Source of the DNA: Pseudomonadota bacterium
GTDB lineage: Bacteria > Pseudomonadota > Alphaproteobacteria > Caulobacterales > Caulobacteraceae
DNA length: 59,024 nt
Reading direction: 5' to 3'
Assembly (NCBI GenBank): GCA_023428785.1
Contig: JAEYWU010000014.1
Span: 1-59,024 of the forward strand
The notes under the pieces were generated by a model, which was given only the letters and a program-made list of their open reading frames with translations, was not told the DNA's origin and ran no database searches. Of the stretch, positions 16,309 to 25,225 are shown in pieces (within the stretch, counting starts at the first letter, position 1; each line of letters starts with the position of its first letter). Both the position numbers and the translations under genes were made by a program.

Positions 16309-17124
16309 CTAGGTCTTGGGTGGATTGTCGAGCGCCGCCTGGCGCTCCATGGCGCGCTCGTCGCAGATGGCGCGGAAGCCGCCAGCCATGAATTTGGCCA
16401 TGCGCGCCTTGATGGCCTCAAAGTCGTCGGACTGGCACAGACCGCCCGAAAGATGATCGATCCGGCCGGTCCGGGCCAGGCTAAGGGTCAGGGCGCCGGT
16501 GACGAAGTGATAGCCCCAGAAGATGTCCTCTTCTTCCGCGTCGGGCATCGCCTTCTTCAGCAGGTCGATGAGCTGGAGCACGACCGGGTCGAAGTGTTTC
16601 CACATCATCTCGGCGCCCCAGGCCGGGGTGTTGTTCAGCTGACCGCCGAGCGCTCCGTAGTTGCGCCAGCCCTCCCCGCCCTCGATGTAGAGATCCAGGT
16701 CGGTGTCCAGGAAGGCGCGAAGCGCGCCCTCGACGGTGGGGTGGTCGCCGGCCTCTTCGGCGTAGCGGTTCATGGCCTCGACCCGGCGGCCGATAGTGAT
16801 TGGCGCACGCCGCCGGACCACCTGCTGGAACAGGTCCTGCTTGTCCTTGAAATAGTAGTGCATCAGCGAGGTGTGGACGCCGATCTTCTGGGCCACATCC
16901 TTGAGGGTGACGCCGTACATGCCGTGCTTGGAGAACAGGTCTTCGGCGGCATCGAGCATCTGCTCGAGGCTTTCGGCGCGCTGTTCGGCCTTGGTGCGGC
17001 GCGGGGCGGACGACTTGGTCGCGGCGCGGCGGCGCGAAGCCGGCTTGGGATCGGACATGGGGGCCTCGGAACGAATCGATTCCCCCGAGCCTCGCCCTCG
17101 TACCGCGTTCTTGGAAGCCGCCAT
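16309..17124 (-). CDS. TetR-family transcriptional regulator
   Basis: TetR-type repressor of 271 residues. The helix-turn-helix is complete: ILSKHGMYGV-like region (DAAEDLFSKHGMYGVTLKDV), AQKIGVHTSLMHYYFKDKQ, with the YYF-K-K pattern of the recognition helix and start of helix 4. The long basic N-terminal arm (SRRRAATKSSAPRRTKAEQR) precedes it. ATG 17124 follows directly on the stop of the CoA ligase gene and has a GGAG site; ATG 17058 (MSDPKP) is a shorter alternative. It is embedded in the catabolic operon it probably controls. A perfect palindrome TTCATTC-AC-GAATGAA in the TonB receptor/hydrolase intergenic region is its best candidate operator. An acyl-CoA or aryl-CoA ligand would suit the two ligases present. 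Confidence 0.87.
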   Translation of the reverse strand: MAASKNAVRGRGSGESIRSEAPMSDPKPASRRRAATKSSAPRRTKAEQRAESLEQMLDAAEDLFSKHGMYGVTLKDVAQKIGVHTSLMHYYFKDKQDLFQQVVRRRAPITIGRRVEAMNRYAEEAGDHPTVEGALRAFLDTDLDLYIEGGEGWRNYGALGGQLNNTPAWGAEMMWKHFDPVVLQLIDLLKKAMPDAEEEDIFWGYHFVTGALTLSLARTGRIDHLSGGLCQSDDFEAIKARMAKFMAGGFRAICDERAMERQAALDNPPKT

Positions 17125-18729
17125 TCAGAGCGCTCCGAAGCGGGCGCGCAGATCGGCCTTGTCGATCTTTCCCGTCGGCGCCAGTGGCATGGCTTCGAGG
17201 CGCTCGATGCGATCCGGAATCCACCAGGCGGCGACGCGCGGCCTCAGCGCCTCGATAATGGTTTCATCCGTGACCGGATCGCGGGTCTCGACGATCAGGA
17301 CCGGGCGCTCGCCCCATTTGGGATCGGGTCGGGCGACAACGGCGGCCAGGGCCACGCCGTCGAGCGCGCCGACGATGTCCTCGATCTCGGCGGGATTGAT
17401 CCACTCGCCGCCGGACTTGATCAGGTCCTTGGACCGGCCGGAAATGGTCAGGGCCCCGGTCTGGTCGATCTGGGCGAGGTCCCCCGTATCGAACCAGCCG
17501 TCGGCGTCCACCGCGGGCGTGTCCGCGCCCAGATAGCGATGAACGGCGCTGTCGCCCCTGACCTTGAGATGGCCGACCACGCCGCGCTGTTCGGGCAGGG
17601 CGTGGCCGTCGGCGTCGGTCAGCAAAAGGTCCAGCCCCATGGCGACCCGGCCCGAGGCCACGGACGGTTCACCGGGCGGGGAGAGCGTGCCGGTGGGCGA
17701 CAGTTCGGTCATGCCCCAACTGGTCTGGACCCTGACGCCCAGCTCCTGCTCCAGGCGGGCCATCAGGCTCTCGGGACAGCCCAGGCCGCCCACGACGATC
17801 CGTTCCAGGCTCGGCACGGCCTCGCCCGAGGCCGCGACGTGATCCACCAGACCCAGCCAGACGGTCGGGACGCCGGCCGTGACCGTCACCCCCTCGTCGC
17901 GGATCAAGCGGGCCAGGCGCTCGCCGTCCGTCAAGCGGCCGGGCAGAACCAGCTTGGCTCCAACCGCGGGTCCCGAGAAGGGAAAGCCCCAGGCGTTGGC
18001 ATGGAACATCGGCACCGTGACCAGCACCACATCCTTGCGCGTCAGGGCCAGGCCGTCGGCCAGAAGCGAGCGCAGGGTGACCAGGTAGTTGGAGCGGTGA
18101 GAATAGACGACGCCCTTGGGGGCCCCGGTCGTACCCGAGGTGAAGCAGAGGCCCGCAGGCGAGCGCTCGTCGAAGCCGCCCCAGGCCGCCGGCCGGCCGG
18201 CAGCGATCAGGTCCTCGATCTGGAGGATAGCGGGATCGGAGGCGCGCTCGTCCAGAGCGATGAGGCGCAGGCCGGGCCGCCCGATGGCGACCTCCCGGGC
18301 CAGAGCCTCGAGACCGGCGCCATAGGCCATGAAGCGCGCCTCGGACTGCTCCAGCATCGAGACGATCTGCGAGGAGGTCAGGCGCGGATTGAGGGTATGG
18401 CAGGCCATGCCGACGCTCATGACACCGTACCAGGTCTCCAGATGCGGCCGGGTGTTCCAGGCCAGGGTCGCGACGACATCGCCGCGCTTGAGGCCCAAGT
18501 CGAACAGGGCCCCGGAAAGCCGGCGACTGCGTTCCAGCACCTCGGCGTAGCCCATGCGGGTCGTCACGCCCTCGATGTCGCAGGACACGACCTCGACGTC
18601 CGGATGCCAGCGCGCGGCGTGCGACAGGAATTTGTCGACCGTCAGGTCGTAGGCCTGCATGCCGTCGGTCATCCGGGCGACCGTGCCAACCGGGCTGCGG
18701 GCGTCGAAGGGGGAGGAATCGGCGCTCAT
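17125..18729 (-). CDS. Acyl-CoA synthetase (AMP-forming)
   Basis: ANL-superfamily ligase of 534 residues that activates a carboxylic acid to its CoA thioester through an acyl-adenylate. Core motifs are CFTSGTTGAPKGVVYSHRSN (P-loop), TSWGMTELSPTG (A5), GWFDTGDLAQID and GRSKDLIKSGGEWI (A7-A8), and APTGKIDKADLR with the catalytic C-terminal lysine. The overall pattern is that of medium- or long-chain fatty acyl-CoA synthetases of the DitJ type. It is the first gene after the TonB receptor, from which a GC-rich hairpin separates it. It probably activates the acyl group freed by the hydrolases of the divergent operon. Confidence 0.88.
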   Translation of the reverse strand: MSADSSPFDARSPVGTVARMTDGMQAYDLTVDKFLSHAARWHPDVEVVSCDIEGVTTRMGYAEVLERSRRLSGALFDLGLKRGDVVATLAWNTRPHLETWYGVMSVGMACHTLNPRLTSSQIVSMLEQSEARFMAYGAGLEALAREVAIGRPGLRLIALDERASDPAILQIEDLIAAGRPAAWGGFDERSPAGLCFTSGTTGAPKGVVYSHRSNYLVTLRSLLADGLALTRKDVVLVTVPMFHANAWGFPFSGPAVGAKLVLPGRLTDGERLARLIRDEGVTVTAGVPTVWLGLVDHVAASGEAVPSLERIVVGGLGCPESLMARLEQELGVRVQTSWGMTELSPTGTLSPPGEPSVASGRVAMGLDLLLTDADGHALPEQRGVVGHLKVRGDSAVHRYLGADTPAVDADGWFDTGDLAQIDQTGALTISGRSKDLIKSGGEWINPAEIEDIVGALDGVALAAVVARPDPKWGERPVLIVETRDPVTDETIIEALRPRVAAWWIPDRIERLEAMPLAPTGKIDKADLRARFGAL

Positions 18730-18751
18730 GCTTCACTCAACAATGGGCGAA

Positions 18752-18777
18752 CGGGGCGGGCCCGAAGACCCGCCCCG
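18752..18777 (-). terminator. GC-rich hairpin after the TonB receptor gene
   Basis: Nine-base-pair perfect stem CGGGGCGGG/CCCGCCCCG (18752-18760 with 18769-18777) with an eight-base loop, lying in the 54 bases between the TonB receptor stop and the CoA ligase start, both on the minus strand. There is no T-run after it, so it is more likely a pausing or RNA-end-protecting structure than a full terminator. It could keep receptor mRNA more abundant than that of the downstream enzymes. Confidence 0.55.
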
Positions 18778-18783
18778 CCCGGA

Positions 18784-20940
18784 CTAGAAGGTCCGCGTCA
18801 CCCGCAGGCCGAACTGACGAGGCGGCGCGGCGTAGCGCTGGCCGGCCTTGATCGAGGCGATGTAGTGCTCGTCGAACAGGTTGGTGGAGTAGGCCTGAAC
18901 CGACCAATCGTTGATGGCGTAGGTCAGCTGGGCGTTGACGATGTCGCGCGCCTGAAGCCGGTCGCCGAGCGCCTCGTTGGCGAAGATCGTCGTCCAGGTC
19001 TCGGAGATGTGGCTGTAGTCCACACGCGGAGTCAGAACGCCGCCGGCGAACTGGAAGTCGTATTCGACACCGACACGGAAGGTCAGCTCCGGCGCATAGG
19101 TCTGGGCGTTGCCCTCGACGTTGACGCAGTTGCCGCTGGCCGGGCCGGTGTCGGGATCGCAGGGGCCGGTGCGGGGCACACGCGAATCCGCCGCGAAGTA
19201 GTCCGGCAATTCCGAGTGGGCCAGCGTCAGGCCGACGTCGAACCCGAGATCACCGAAGCGGCCCTGGGCAGTGGCTTCCACGCCGTAGATCGGCGTCTGG
19301 CCCGTCACATTGACGATCGAGTTGATCACCGGGAAGACCGGGTCGCCCAGAATAATCTGGAAGTTTTCGTACAGGTTGTAGTAGGCGCCGATCTGGGTCC
19401 GGAGCTGGCCGTCGAACCAGTCGGCCTTCCAGCCCACTTCCAGGTCCGTGACCTCTTCGGCCTCGAACGGACCCGGCGGGATGGCGTAAACATTCACGCC
19501 ATTGATGCCGCCCGACTTATAGCCCCGCGCGATGAAGGCGTAGAACAGGTTGTCGTCGTCCATGCGCCAGTTCAGGGCGATCTTGCCGGTGAAGGCGTCG
19601 TCCTCGTAGCGGTCGTCCTGCGACAGGCTCAGGCCCAGCATAGGCGCGGAGCTAATGGCGTCATTGACGACCGTCTGGTGCGAATAGCGGCCGCCGACCT
19701 GCAGTTCGAGGCGGTCGGTCAGGTCGTAGCTGACCTGACCGAACAGGGCCGAGGTGGTCTTGGGATTGCGCCCCTGGAGGAAGACGTCGATCAGAACCGG
19801 CACCGGCAGCAAATAGCTGCGCGTCACAAACCGGCCGGGCGGGAAGTCGATCAGATCCGACTGGTAGTAGGCTCCGGCGATCCAGCGCAGGCGCTGGTCT
19901 TCGGGCGAGATCAGGTTGAACTCCTGGGACCAGATCGTCTGGTTGACGTCATAGGCGCCGGAGAACGGCAGGGTCGCGGTGCCGTCGGAGTCGCCCGCGA
20001 ACCGTGTATTGCCGAACTGGTAGCCGCTGATCGAGCGGAAGGTCAGGCCGTTGTCGAACGCGTAGGAGACGTTCAGGACCGAGCGGACCGTCTCGTCACG
20101 GCCCTCGAACGGGCCGTTGGTGCGGATATCGAACAGATCGTCTGTCGAGGCCCACGGGCTGGTCGGATAGCCGCCCATGTCGATCAGGTTGTAGTCGTTA
20201 GTCCACAGCACACTGAGGGCGTCGGTGGGCCGCCATAGGAGGCTGGCGCGCAGGCTGCGCGTATCCAGTGCGCCGGGCTCGCCCGAGGTGGTCGGGGCGC
20301 CGTCGATGACGTTGAAGAAGCTGTCGCGGCTGCGGGTGTTGAGGGCGAAACGCAGCGCGACCGTATCGCTGAGCGGGATGTTCAGGGCGCCCTGAAGGCC
20401 GAGGTCGTCATAGTTACCGTACTGGACCTGGGCGTAGCCGTTCACGCCCGACAGATCGGGCCTGCGCGAGGTCACGAAGACCGCGCCGCCCGTGGCGTTC
20501 TGTCCGGCGAAGGTCCCCTGCGGTCCCCGCAGCACTTCGACCGCCGAGATGTCGTAGAAGGGCTCGTTCTGGAAGTAGGCCGGGAAGGCCGCGACACCAT
20601 CGCGGTAGGTGATCACGCCCACGACGATCGAGGAACTGTTCTCGGTTTTGCCGATGCCCCGGATGTTGAAGCTGTTGCCCTGGCCCGAGTTCTGGACCGT
20701 CAGGGACGGCGTGGCGAACTGCAGGCTTTCGATGGTGGTGACACCCCGCTCGACCAGTTGATCGCCGGTCAGGACGTCGGCCGCGATGGGCGTATCCTGA
20801 AGGCTGGTGCTGCGGCGTTCGGCGGTGATGACGATCTCGTCGACTTGAGTGACCTCAGGCCCCTCCTGGGCCAGGGCCTGGCTCGCCCCACACCAAAGCA
20901 GCGCGGCGGCGGACGTCGAAATCCAGATGCTACGGCCCAT
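18784..20940 (-). CDS. TonB-dependent receptor
   Basis: Outer-membrane receptor of 718 residues. ATG 20940 is chosen because it gives a signal peptide (MGRSIWISTSAAALLWCGAS, cleavage near ALAQ) after a GGGGGA site; the frame is open to 21033. The plug domain follows (DEIVITAERRSTSLQDTPIA; FNIRGIGKTENSS), then a 22-strand-type barrel ending in phenylalanine (LRVTRTF). Such receptors, abundant in Caulobacterales, take up glycans, aromatic compounds or siderophores. The neighbours (mannosidase, esterase, CoA ligases, MFS) argue for an acylated sugar or plant phenolic rather than iron. It shares an upstream region with the hydrolase operon, where a palindromic operator is found. Confidence 0.9.
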   Translation of the reverse strand: MGRSIWISTSAAALLWCGASQALAQEGPEVTQVDEIVITAERRSTSLQDTPIAADVLTGDQLVERGVTTIESLQFATPSLTVQNSGQGNSFNIRGIGKTENSSSIVVGVITYRDGVAAFPAYFQNEPFYDISAVEVLRGPQGTFAGQNATGGAVFVTSRRPDLSGVNGYAQVQYGNYDDLGLQGALNIPLSDTVALRFALNTRSRDSFFNVIDGAPTTSGEPGALDTRSLRASLLWRPTDALSVLWTNDYNLIDMGGYPTSPWASTDDLFDIRTNGPFEGRDETVRSVLNVSYAFDNGLTFRSISGYQFGNTRFAGDSDGTATLPFSGAYDVNQTIWSQEFNLISPEDQRLRWIAGAYYQSDLIDFPPGRFVTRSYLLPVPVLIDVFLQGRNPKTTSALFGQVSYDLTDRLELQVGGRYSHQTVVNDAISSAPMLGLSLSQDDRYEDDAFTGKIALNWRMDDDNLFYAFIARGYKSGGINGVNVYAIPPGPFEAEEVTDLEVGWKADWFDGQLRTQIGAYYNLYENFQIILGDPVFPVINSIVNVTGQTPIYGVEATAQGRFGDLGFDVGLTLAHSELPDYFAADSRVPRTGPCDPDTGPASGNCVNVEGNAQTYAPELTFRVGVEYDFQFAGGVLTPRVDYSHISETWTTIFANEALGDRLQARDIVNAQLTYAINDWSVQAYSTNLFDEHYIASIKAGQRYAAPPRQFGLRVTRTF

Positions 20941-21032
20941 GAGAGGGTCCCCCTGTCTTGCGTTTCCTTCAGGCGCTCTCCGTCGCCATGACTCAGAGGG
21001 TTCTCGCCAAATCGCGAGGTTGTCAACACTCA

Positions 21033-21048
21033 TTCATTCACGAATGAA
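21033..21048. promoter_or_regulatory. Perfect palindrome, probable TetR operator
   Basis: TTCATTC-AC-GAATGAA, seven-base perfect arms with a two-base spacer, lies in the 190-base region between the divergent TonB receptor and hydrolase genes, about 93 bases from the receptor start and 85 from the hydrolase start. Size, symmetry and spacing are those of TetR-family operators, and the only TetR gene in the window is in the receptor's operon. One site here could control both divergent operons at once. Confidence 0.6.
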
Positions 21049-21132
21049 CATCTTGCACATCGACCTTGATGGGTGGACAGTGGTGGCGAAGCGGCGCTCC
21101 CTGAGGGCTCAAAGCCGCGTGGACGGGAGGCC

Positions 21133-21951
21133 ATGATGAAGTTTCTGGATCGCGGCGGCGTGCGCCTGGCGTGGGACGAGGCCGGGTCGGGCTCGCCCCT
21201 CTTGCTGATCATGGGACATCGGTACAGTTCGGCCATGTGGTACCCGGTCTTCGAGGGGTTGAGCGGCGCACACCACCTGATGTGGTTCGACAATCGCGGC
21301 ACCGGCCAGAGCGGCGCGCCCAAGAAGACCAGCGTCGCCGAAATGGCCGCCGACGCCCTGGCGGTGATGGATGCGGCCGGCGTCGAGAGCGCCCACGTCT
21401 ACGGCGTATCGATGGGCGGCGGGATCGCTCTGGAGTTCGGCATCCGGTATCCGGAGCGGACCCGGTCGCTGATCCTGGGCTGCACGATGGCCAAGACGCC
21501 TGAGCACAACAAGCGCCCGCCCCGCTGGCTCTCCTGGCTGCTCTACCACCTGCCGATGCCCGTGCTGAAGGCGCTGGGCGGAAAGCCCAAGTTCAATCGC
21601 GGCTATGGCGATGCGGCCCCGGACGGTCCCATCGAGCGCGACCTCAAAATGCTGGCCAGGGATCCGTTCAGCCGCGACGGCGTGCTGGCCCAGCACCACG
21701 CCATTCTCGATTACAACGTGCCGGAGGCGGACGTCCGAGCCGTCGACAAGCCGACCCTAGTCTTGCACGGGACGCAGGATCTGGCGGTGCCCTATGAGCA
21801 GGGCAAACGGCTGTCGGAGCTGATCCCCGGCGCGCGTTTGGTGACCTTCCAGGACATTGGCCACAACTATTTCGTGGGGGCGGGAGAACAGGCGAACGCC
21901 GAGGTCTCCGCCTTCATCCAGGAGGTCGAGGCCGGCCGGGCCAAGGCCTGA
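21133..21951 (+). CDS. Alpha/beta hydrolase
   Basis: Serine hydrolase of 272 residues with the alpha/beta fold. The nucleophile elbow is GVSMGGG, the acid is the Asp of HGTQDLAVP, and the His is in DIGHNYF; the oxyanion region is LLIMGHRYSSAMW, and WFDNRGTGQSG follows. The start is ATG 21133 or 21136 after GGGAGG; the second has better spacing. It opens a plus-strand operon with a mannosidase and an SGNH hydrolase and overlaps the mannosidase start by one base (TGATG). No signal peptide is seen, so it acts in the cytoplasm, probably as an esterase or lactonase on the imported compound. Confidence 0.87.
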   Translation: MMKFLDRGGVRLAWDEAGSGSPLLLIMGHRYSSAMWYPVFEGLSGAHHLMWFDNRGTGQSGAPKKTSVAEMAADALAVMDAAGVESAHVYGVSMGGGIALEFGIRYPERTRSLILGCTMAKTPEHNKRPPRWLSWLLYHLPMPVLKALGGKPKFNRGYGDAAPDGPIERDLKMLARDPFSRDGVLAQHHAILDYNVPEADVRAVDKPTLVLHGTQDLAVPYEQGKRLSELIPGARLVTFQDIGHNYFVGAGEQANAEVSAFIQEVEAGRAKA

Positions 21952-24455
21952 TGCGGGCCCTGCCTCTGGACGCCTGGCTAATGCTCGACTTCGCGCCGGG
22001 CGAGGGCCTGTCGCAGGCCGCCGCGACCGATGGCGGCGACGGCTGGATGCAGGTCTCTGCGCCCGGCGACACCTATCTGGGGCTGGTGAAGGCCGGGCGG
22101 CTCCCGCATCCGTGGCGCGGCCGGGCCGAGACCGAGGCCGCCTGGGTCCGGGATCGCGAATGGTGGTGGAGGACCGAATTCGCCGCGCCAGAATCCGGCG
22201 GGGACGAGGCCGTGGCGCTGGTGTTCGAGGGCCTCGACACCTTCGCCGCCATCTACCTCGACGGCGAGGAGATCGGGCGATCCGACAACATGTTCCGGCA
22301 GGTGGAACTGGACCTCGGCGCCAGGCTGACGCCCGGCGGTCGGCACACGCTTGCGGTGCGCTTCGATCCCCCGGCGCTGGCCGCGCCCCAGACCTCCCTG
22401 CCCGTCTGGACGTCCTTCACCGACCGGGTCAGCGTCTCGCGGCGAAACCTGATGCGAAAGGCGCAGTTCGGCTGGGGCTGGGACTGGGGCCCCGACCTGC
22501 CCACCGTCGGCATCTGGAAACCGGCGCGGATCGAGGTGCGCCCGCGCGCCCGCATCGAGCCGCTTCAGTTCCAGACTGTATCGCTCAGGGATGGCCAGGC
22601 TGAGGTGCGCATCCAGGCCGAGGCCCGGCATGTCGACGCCACGCTCGAGGTCTCGCTCAGCGACCCCGATGGGCGCGAGGTCCACCGGGCCTCCGGCCCC
22701 GCCGATCGGCTCCTGATCTTGGACGCCGCTGTCCCCTCGCCCCGGCTGTGGTGGACTGCCGATCTGGGCGACCAGCCGCTCTACACGCTTGAGGCCCGGC
22801 TCCTGGAAGGAGACAGGGTGCTGGACAGCCAGACACGGCGGGTCGGCATTCGCATGATCGAGATCGACCAGTCGCCGGACCCGGCAGATCCGGCCTCGAC
22901 GCTGTTCCGGTTCGTGCTGAACGGAGAACCGCTCTTCACAAAGGGCGCCTGCTGGGTGCCTTCCACCTCGTTCGTGGCCGAGGTCGATGCGGCCGCCTAT
23001 GCCCGGCTGGTCGACCAGACCGTGGTGGCGAACATGAACATGTTGCGGGTCTGGGGCGGCGGCATTTACGAGCCGGAACTGTTCTACGACCTGTGCGACG
23101 AACGCGGCGTGCTTGTCTGGCAGGACTTCATGTTCGCTTGCGCCCACTACCCCGACGCCCCGGCTTTCCTCGATTCCGTGCGCGGCGAGGTCGAGGATCA
23201 GGTCCTGCGGCTGCGCCACCACCCCTGTCTGGCGGTCTGGTGCGGCAACAACGAGAACCAGGCCATCCACCGGATCGACAGCGACCGCATGGGCGTCGAC
23301 ACGCCCCTTTCGGGCCTGGTCATCTATGACGACCTGATCCCCGAGGTGCTGGGCCAGCTGGACCCGGGGACACCCTACCGGCCCAGCAGTCCCTGGGGCG
23401 GCTCCAATCCCAACGGGATGCGCGCAGGCGATGTCCACGACTGGACCGTCTGGCACGGCGTGCCGCCGATCCCGAACGACACGATGGAAGGGCCCTTCCG
23501 GTCGGACCCCGAGGGCCTGTCGTTCCGGCGCTATGCCGAGGACCTGTCGAGCTTCGTCAGCGAGTTCGGCATTCAGGCGGCGCCAGCCATGGCCACCCTG
23601 GAACGCTGGATGGACCCGGCGGATCTGAACCCCGCGCGCGAGGGCTTCCGCGAGCGGATCAAGGATGAGGCCCGAAAGGCCGAGGCCCTGATAGCCGGCG
23701 AGACGGGTCCGGCGACGACGCTGCAGCAATACGTCGATTTCACCCAGTGGACCCAGGCCGAAGGCCTGAAGTTCGGCATCGAGCATTTCCGCAGGCGGCG
23801 ACCGTCCTGCTCCGGCGCTCTGATCTGGCAGCTTAATGACTGCTGGCCCTGTGTGAGCTGGAGTCTGATCGATCACGACGGCGTCGAGAAAGCCGCCTAC
23901 TGGGCCGTCCGCCGGGCGTTCGCTCCGGTGCTGGCCTCGTTCCGTGAGGCCCCGGGCGACACTGTCGAACTCTGGATCAGCAACGACACGCTGTCGGCGA
24001 TCGCCGGCGAGGCGACCCTGTCCCTGGACGCGCTGGACGGCCAGACGATCTGGCGCGAGACGCTCGGCTACGAGGCGGACACCGGCGGGCACGCCGTGGT
24101 CTGGCGAGGTCCACGACCCCGCGAGGCCAGCCATGTCCTGCGTGTCCAGTCAGCGGACGGCGGCTTCGACACCAACCGGCTGCTGGCGGGGCCGATCATC
24201 GATTTGCCTCTCCAGGCCGGAGCCAGACCGGCGGTGAGCGTCATCCAGACCGAACCGAACAGCCTGGAGGTGACGCTCGAGGCCGCGACCTATCTGGCCT
24301 TCGTCCATCTGGTCTCGGACCGCGCCGATCTGCGGTTCAGCGACAACTTCCTTGACCTGGCGGCTGGAGAGCGCCGAACCATCCGCGTCAGCGCACCCAC
24401 ATCCCTGTCGCCCGAGGATGTGACGGTGCGCTGCTGGAACGCGGAGATGGCATGA
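21951..24455 (+). CDS. Beta-mannosidase, glycoside hydrolase family 2
   Basis: Large hydrolase of 834 residues, the typical length for GH2 beta-mannosidases, which release mannose from the non-reducing ends of mannosides. N-terminal sugar-binding and Ig-like domains contain FGWGWDWGPDLPTVGIW, strongly conserved in this family. The catalytic barrel holds MNMLRVWGGGIYE, WQDFMFACAHYP and WCGNNENQ (residues about 430-437), where the second-to-last Glu is the acid/base; the nucleophile is probably the Glu of VSEFGIQAAP near residue 537. No export signal is apparent, so it should act in the cytoplasm on small imported mannosides. It lies between an alpha/beta hydrolase and an esterase in one operon. 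Confidence 0.92.
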   Translation: MRALPLDAWLMLDFAPGEGLSQAAATDGGDGWMQVSAPGDTYLGLVKAGRLPHPWRGRAETEAAWVRDREWWWRTEFAAPESGGDEAVALVFEGLDTFAAIYLDGEEIGRSDNMFRQVELDLGARLTPGGRHTLAVRFDPPALAAPQTSLPVWTSFTDRVSVSRRNLMRKAQFGWGWDWGPDLPTVGIWKPARIEVRPRARIEPLQFQTVSLRDGQAEVRIQAEARHVDATLEVSLSDPDGREVHRASGPADRLLILDAAVPSPRLWWTADLGDQPLYTLEARLLEGDRVLDSQTRRVGIRMIEIDQSPDPADPASTLFRFVLNGEPLFTKGACWVPSTSFVAEVDAAAYARLVDQTVVANMNMLRVWGGGIYEPELFYDLCDERGVLVWQDFMFACAHYPDAPAFLDSVRGEVEDQVLRLRHHPCLAVWCGNNENQAIHRIDSDRMGVDTPLSGLVIYDDLIPEVLGQLDPGTPYRPSSPWGGSNPNGMRAGDVHDWTVWHGVPPIPNDTMEGPFRSDPEGLSFRRYAEDLSSFVSEFGIQAAPAMATLERWMDPADLNPAREGFRERIKDEARKAEALIAGETGPATTLQQYVDFTQWTQAEGLKFGIEHFRRRRPSCSGALIWQLNDCWPCVSWSLIDHDGVEKAAYWAVRRAFAPVLASFREAPGDTVELWISNDTLSAIAGEATLSLDALDGQTIWRETLGYEADTGGHAVVWRGPRPREASHVLRVQSADGGFDTNRLLAGPIIDLPLQAGARPAVSVIQTEPNSLEVTLEAATYLAFVHLVSDRADLRFSDNFLDLAAGERRTIRVSAPTSLSPEDVTVRCWNAEMA

Positions 24456-25225
24456 TCGACGACCTGTCCGGCCCCCCCGGCGGAGCCACCGAGGATCAGT
24501 TGGCCTTCGCACGCGCCTATCTGGCGGACGGACCGATGGACCCGGCGATCATCGCGCGAATCCAGGACCCCGCCGAGGCTGCGGCCCGCGCAGAGGCCAA
24601 GGCCGCGCTGCTTCAAAAGGACTGGGCGGGGCTCGGCCACTACCGGGGCGCCAACGCCGCGCTCGGCGGCGCGCCGGTCAGGGGCGTCTTCATCGGTGAC
24701 TCCATCACCGAGATGTGGGGCGTCGCCCAGCCCGACCTTTTCGAGGATGGCATCGTGAACCGGGGGATCAGCGGCCAGACCAGCCCGCAGATCCTGCTGC
24801 GCTTCATGGCCGATGTGGTCGCGCTCAGGGCCGGATGGGTCCACATCATGTGCGGCATCAACGATATTGCGGGCAACACCGGCCCCACCACACCCAGCGA
24901 CTATCGCAACAACATCTCGGCCATGGTCGATCTGGCGACGGCGCATGGCGTGCAGGTGATCCTCGCCAGCCTCACTCCGGCAGACCGGTTCGTTTGGTCG
25001 CCAGCAATTACCGGCGTGGCCGCGCGCGTGGGCGAACTGAACGCCTGGCTGGCCGAGCTGGCCCGGGCGCGCGGCCTGGTGTTCTGCGACTACCACCCGG
25101 CCCTGGCCGCACCGGGCGGCGCCCTTCGTCCTGACCTCACGCGCGATGGCGTCCACCCGACGGGCGCCGGCTATCGCGTCATGCGGCAGACCGTCGAGCG
25201 GGCACTGGCCCTTGTCGCAGCCTAG
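24452..25225 (+). CDS. SGNH/GDSL hydrolase (esterase)
   Basis: Esterase of 257 residues with the four SGNH blocks: FIGDSITEMW (nucleophile Ser, about residue 85), NRGISGQTS (Gly), MCGINDIAGN (Asn), and DGVHPTGAGYRVM (Asp and His). Such enzymes remove acetyl or other acyl groups from sugars. It overlaps the mannosidase by four bases and is the last gene of the operon. Deacylation of decorated mannosides is the obvious fit. No classic signal peptide is seen. Its stop shares the bases CTAG with the stop of the convergent ligase gene. Confidence 0.88.
   Translation: MIDDLSGPPGGATEDQLAFARAYLADGPMDPAIIARIQDPAEAAARAEAKAALLQKDWAGLGHYRGANAALGGAPVRGVFIGDSITEMWGVAQPDLFEDGIVNRGISGQTSPQILLRFMADVVALRAGWVHIMCGINDIAGNTGPTTPSDYRNNISAMVDLATAHGVQVILASLTPADRFVWSPAITGVAARVGELNAWLAELARARGLVFCDYHPALAAPGGALRPDLTRDGVHPTGAGYRVMRQTVERALALVAA

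Noticed and set aside
16006..20238. A 1410-codon open frame on the plus strand
   Set aside because: It lies antisense to four well-supported genes (MFS, TetR, CoA ligase, TonB receptor). Its composition (Arg, Gly, Asp, His, Val) is that of a GC-rich shadow frame, and no domain is present.
21978..24134. A 718-codon minus-strand frame over the mannosidase gene
   Set aside because: Antisense to a clear GH2 enzyme; no recognisable domain, no ribosome site.
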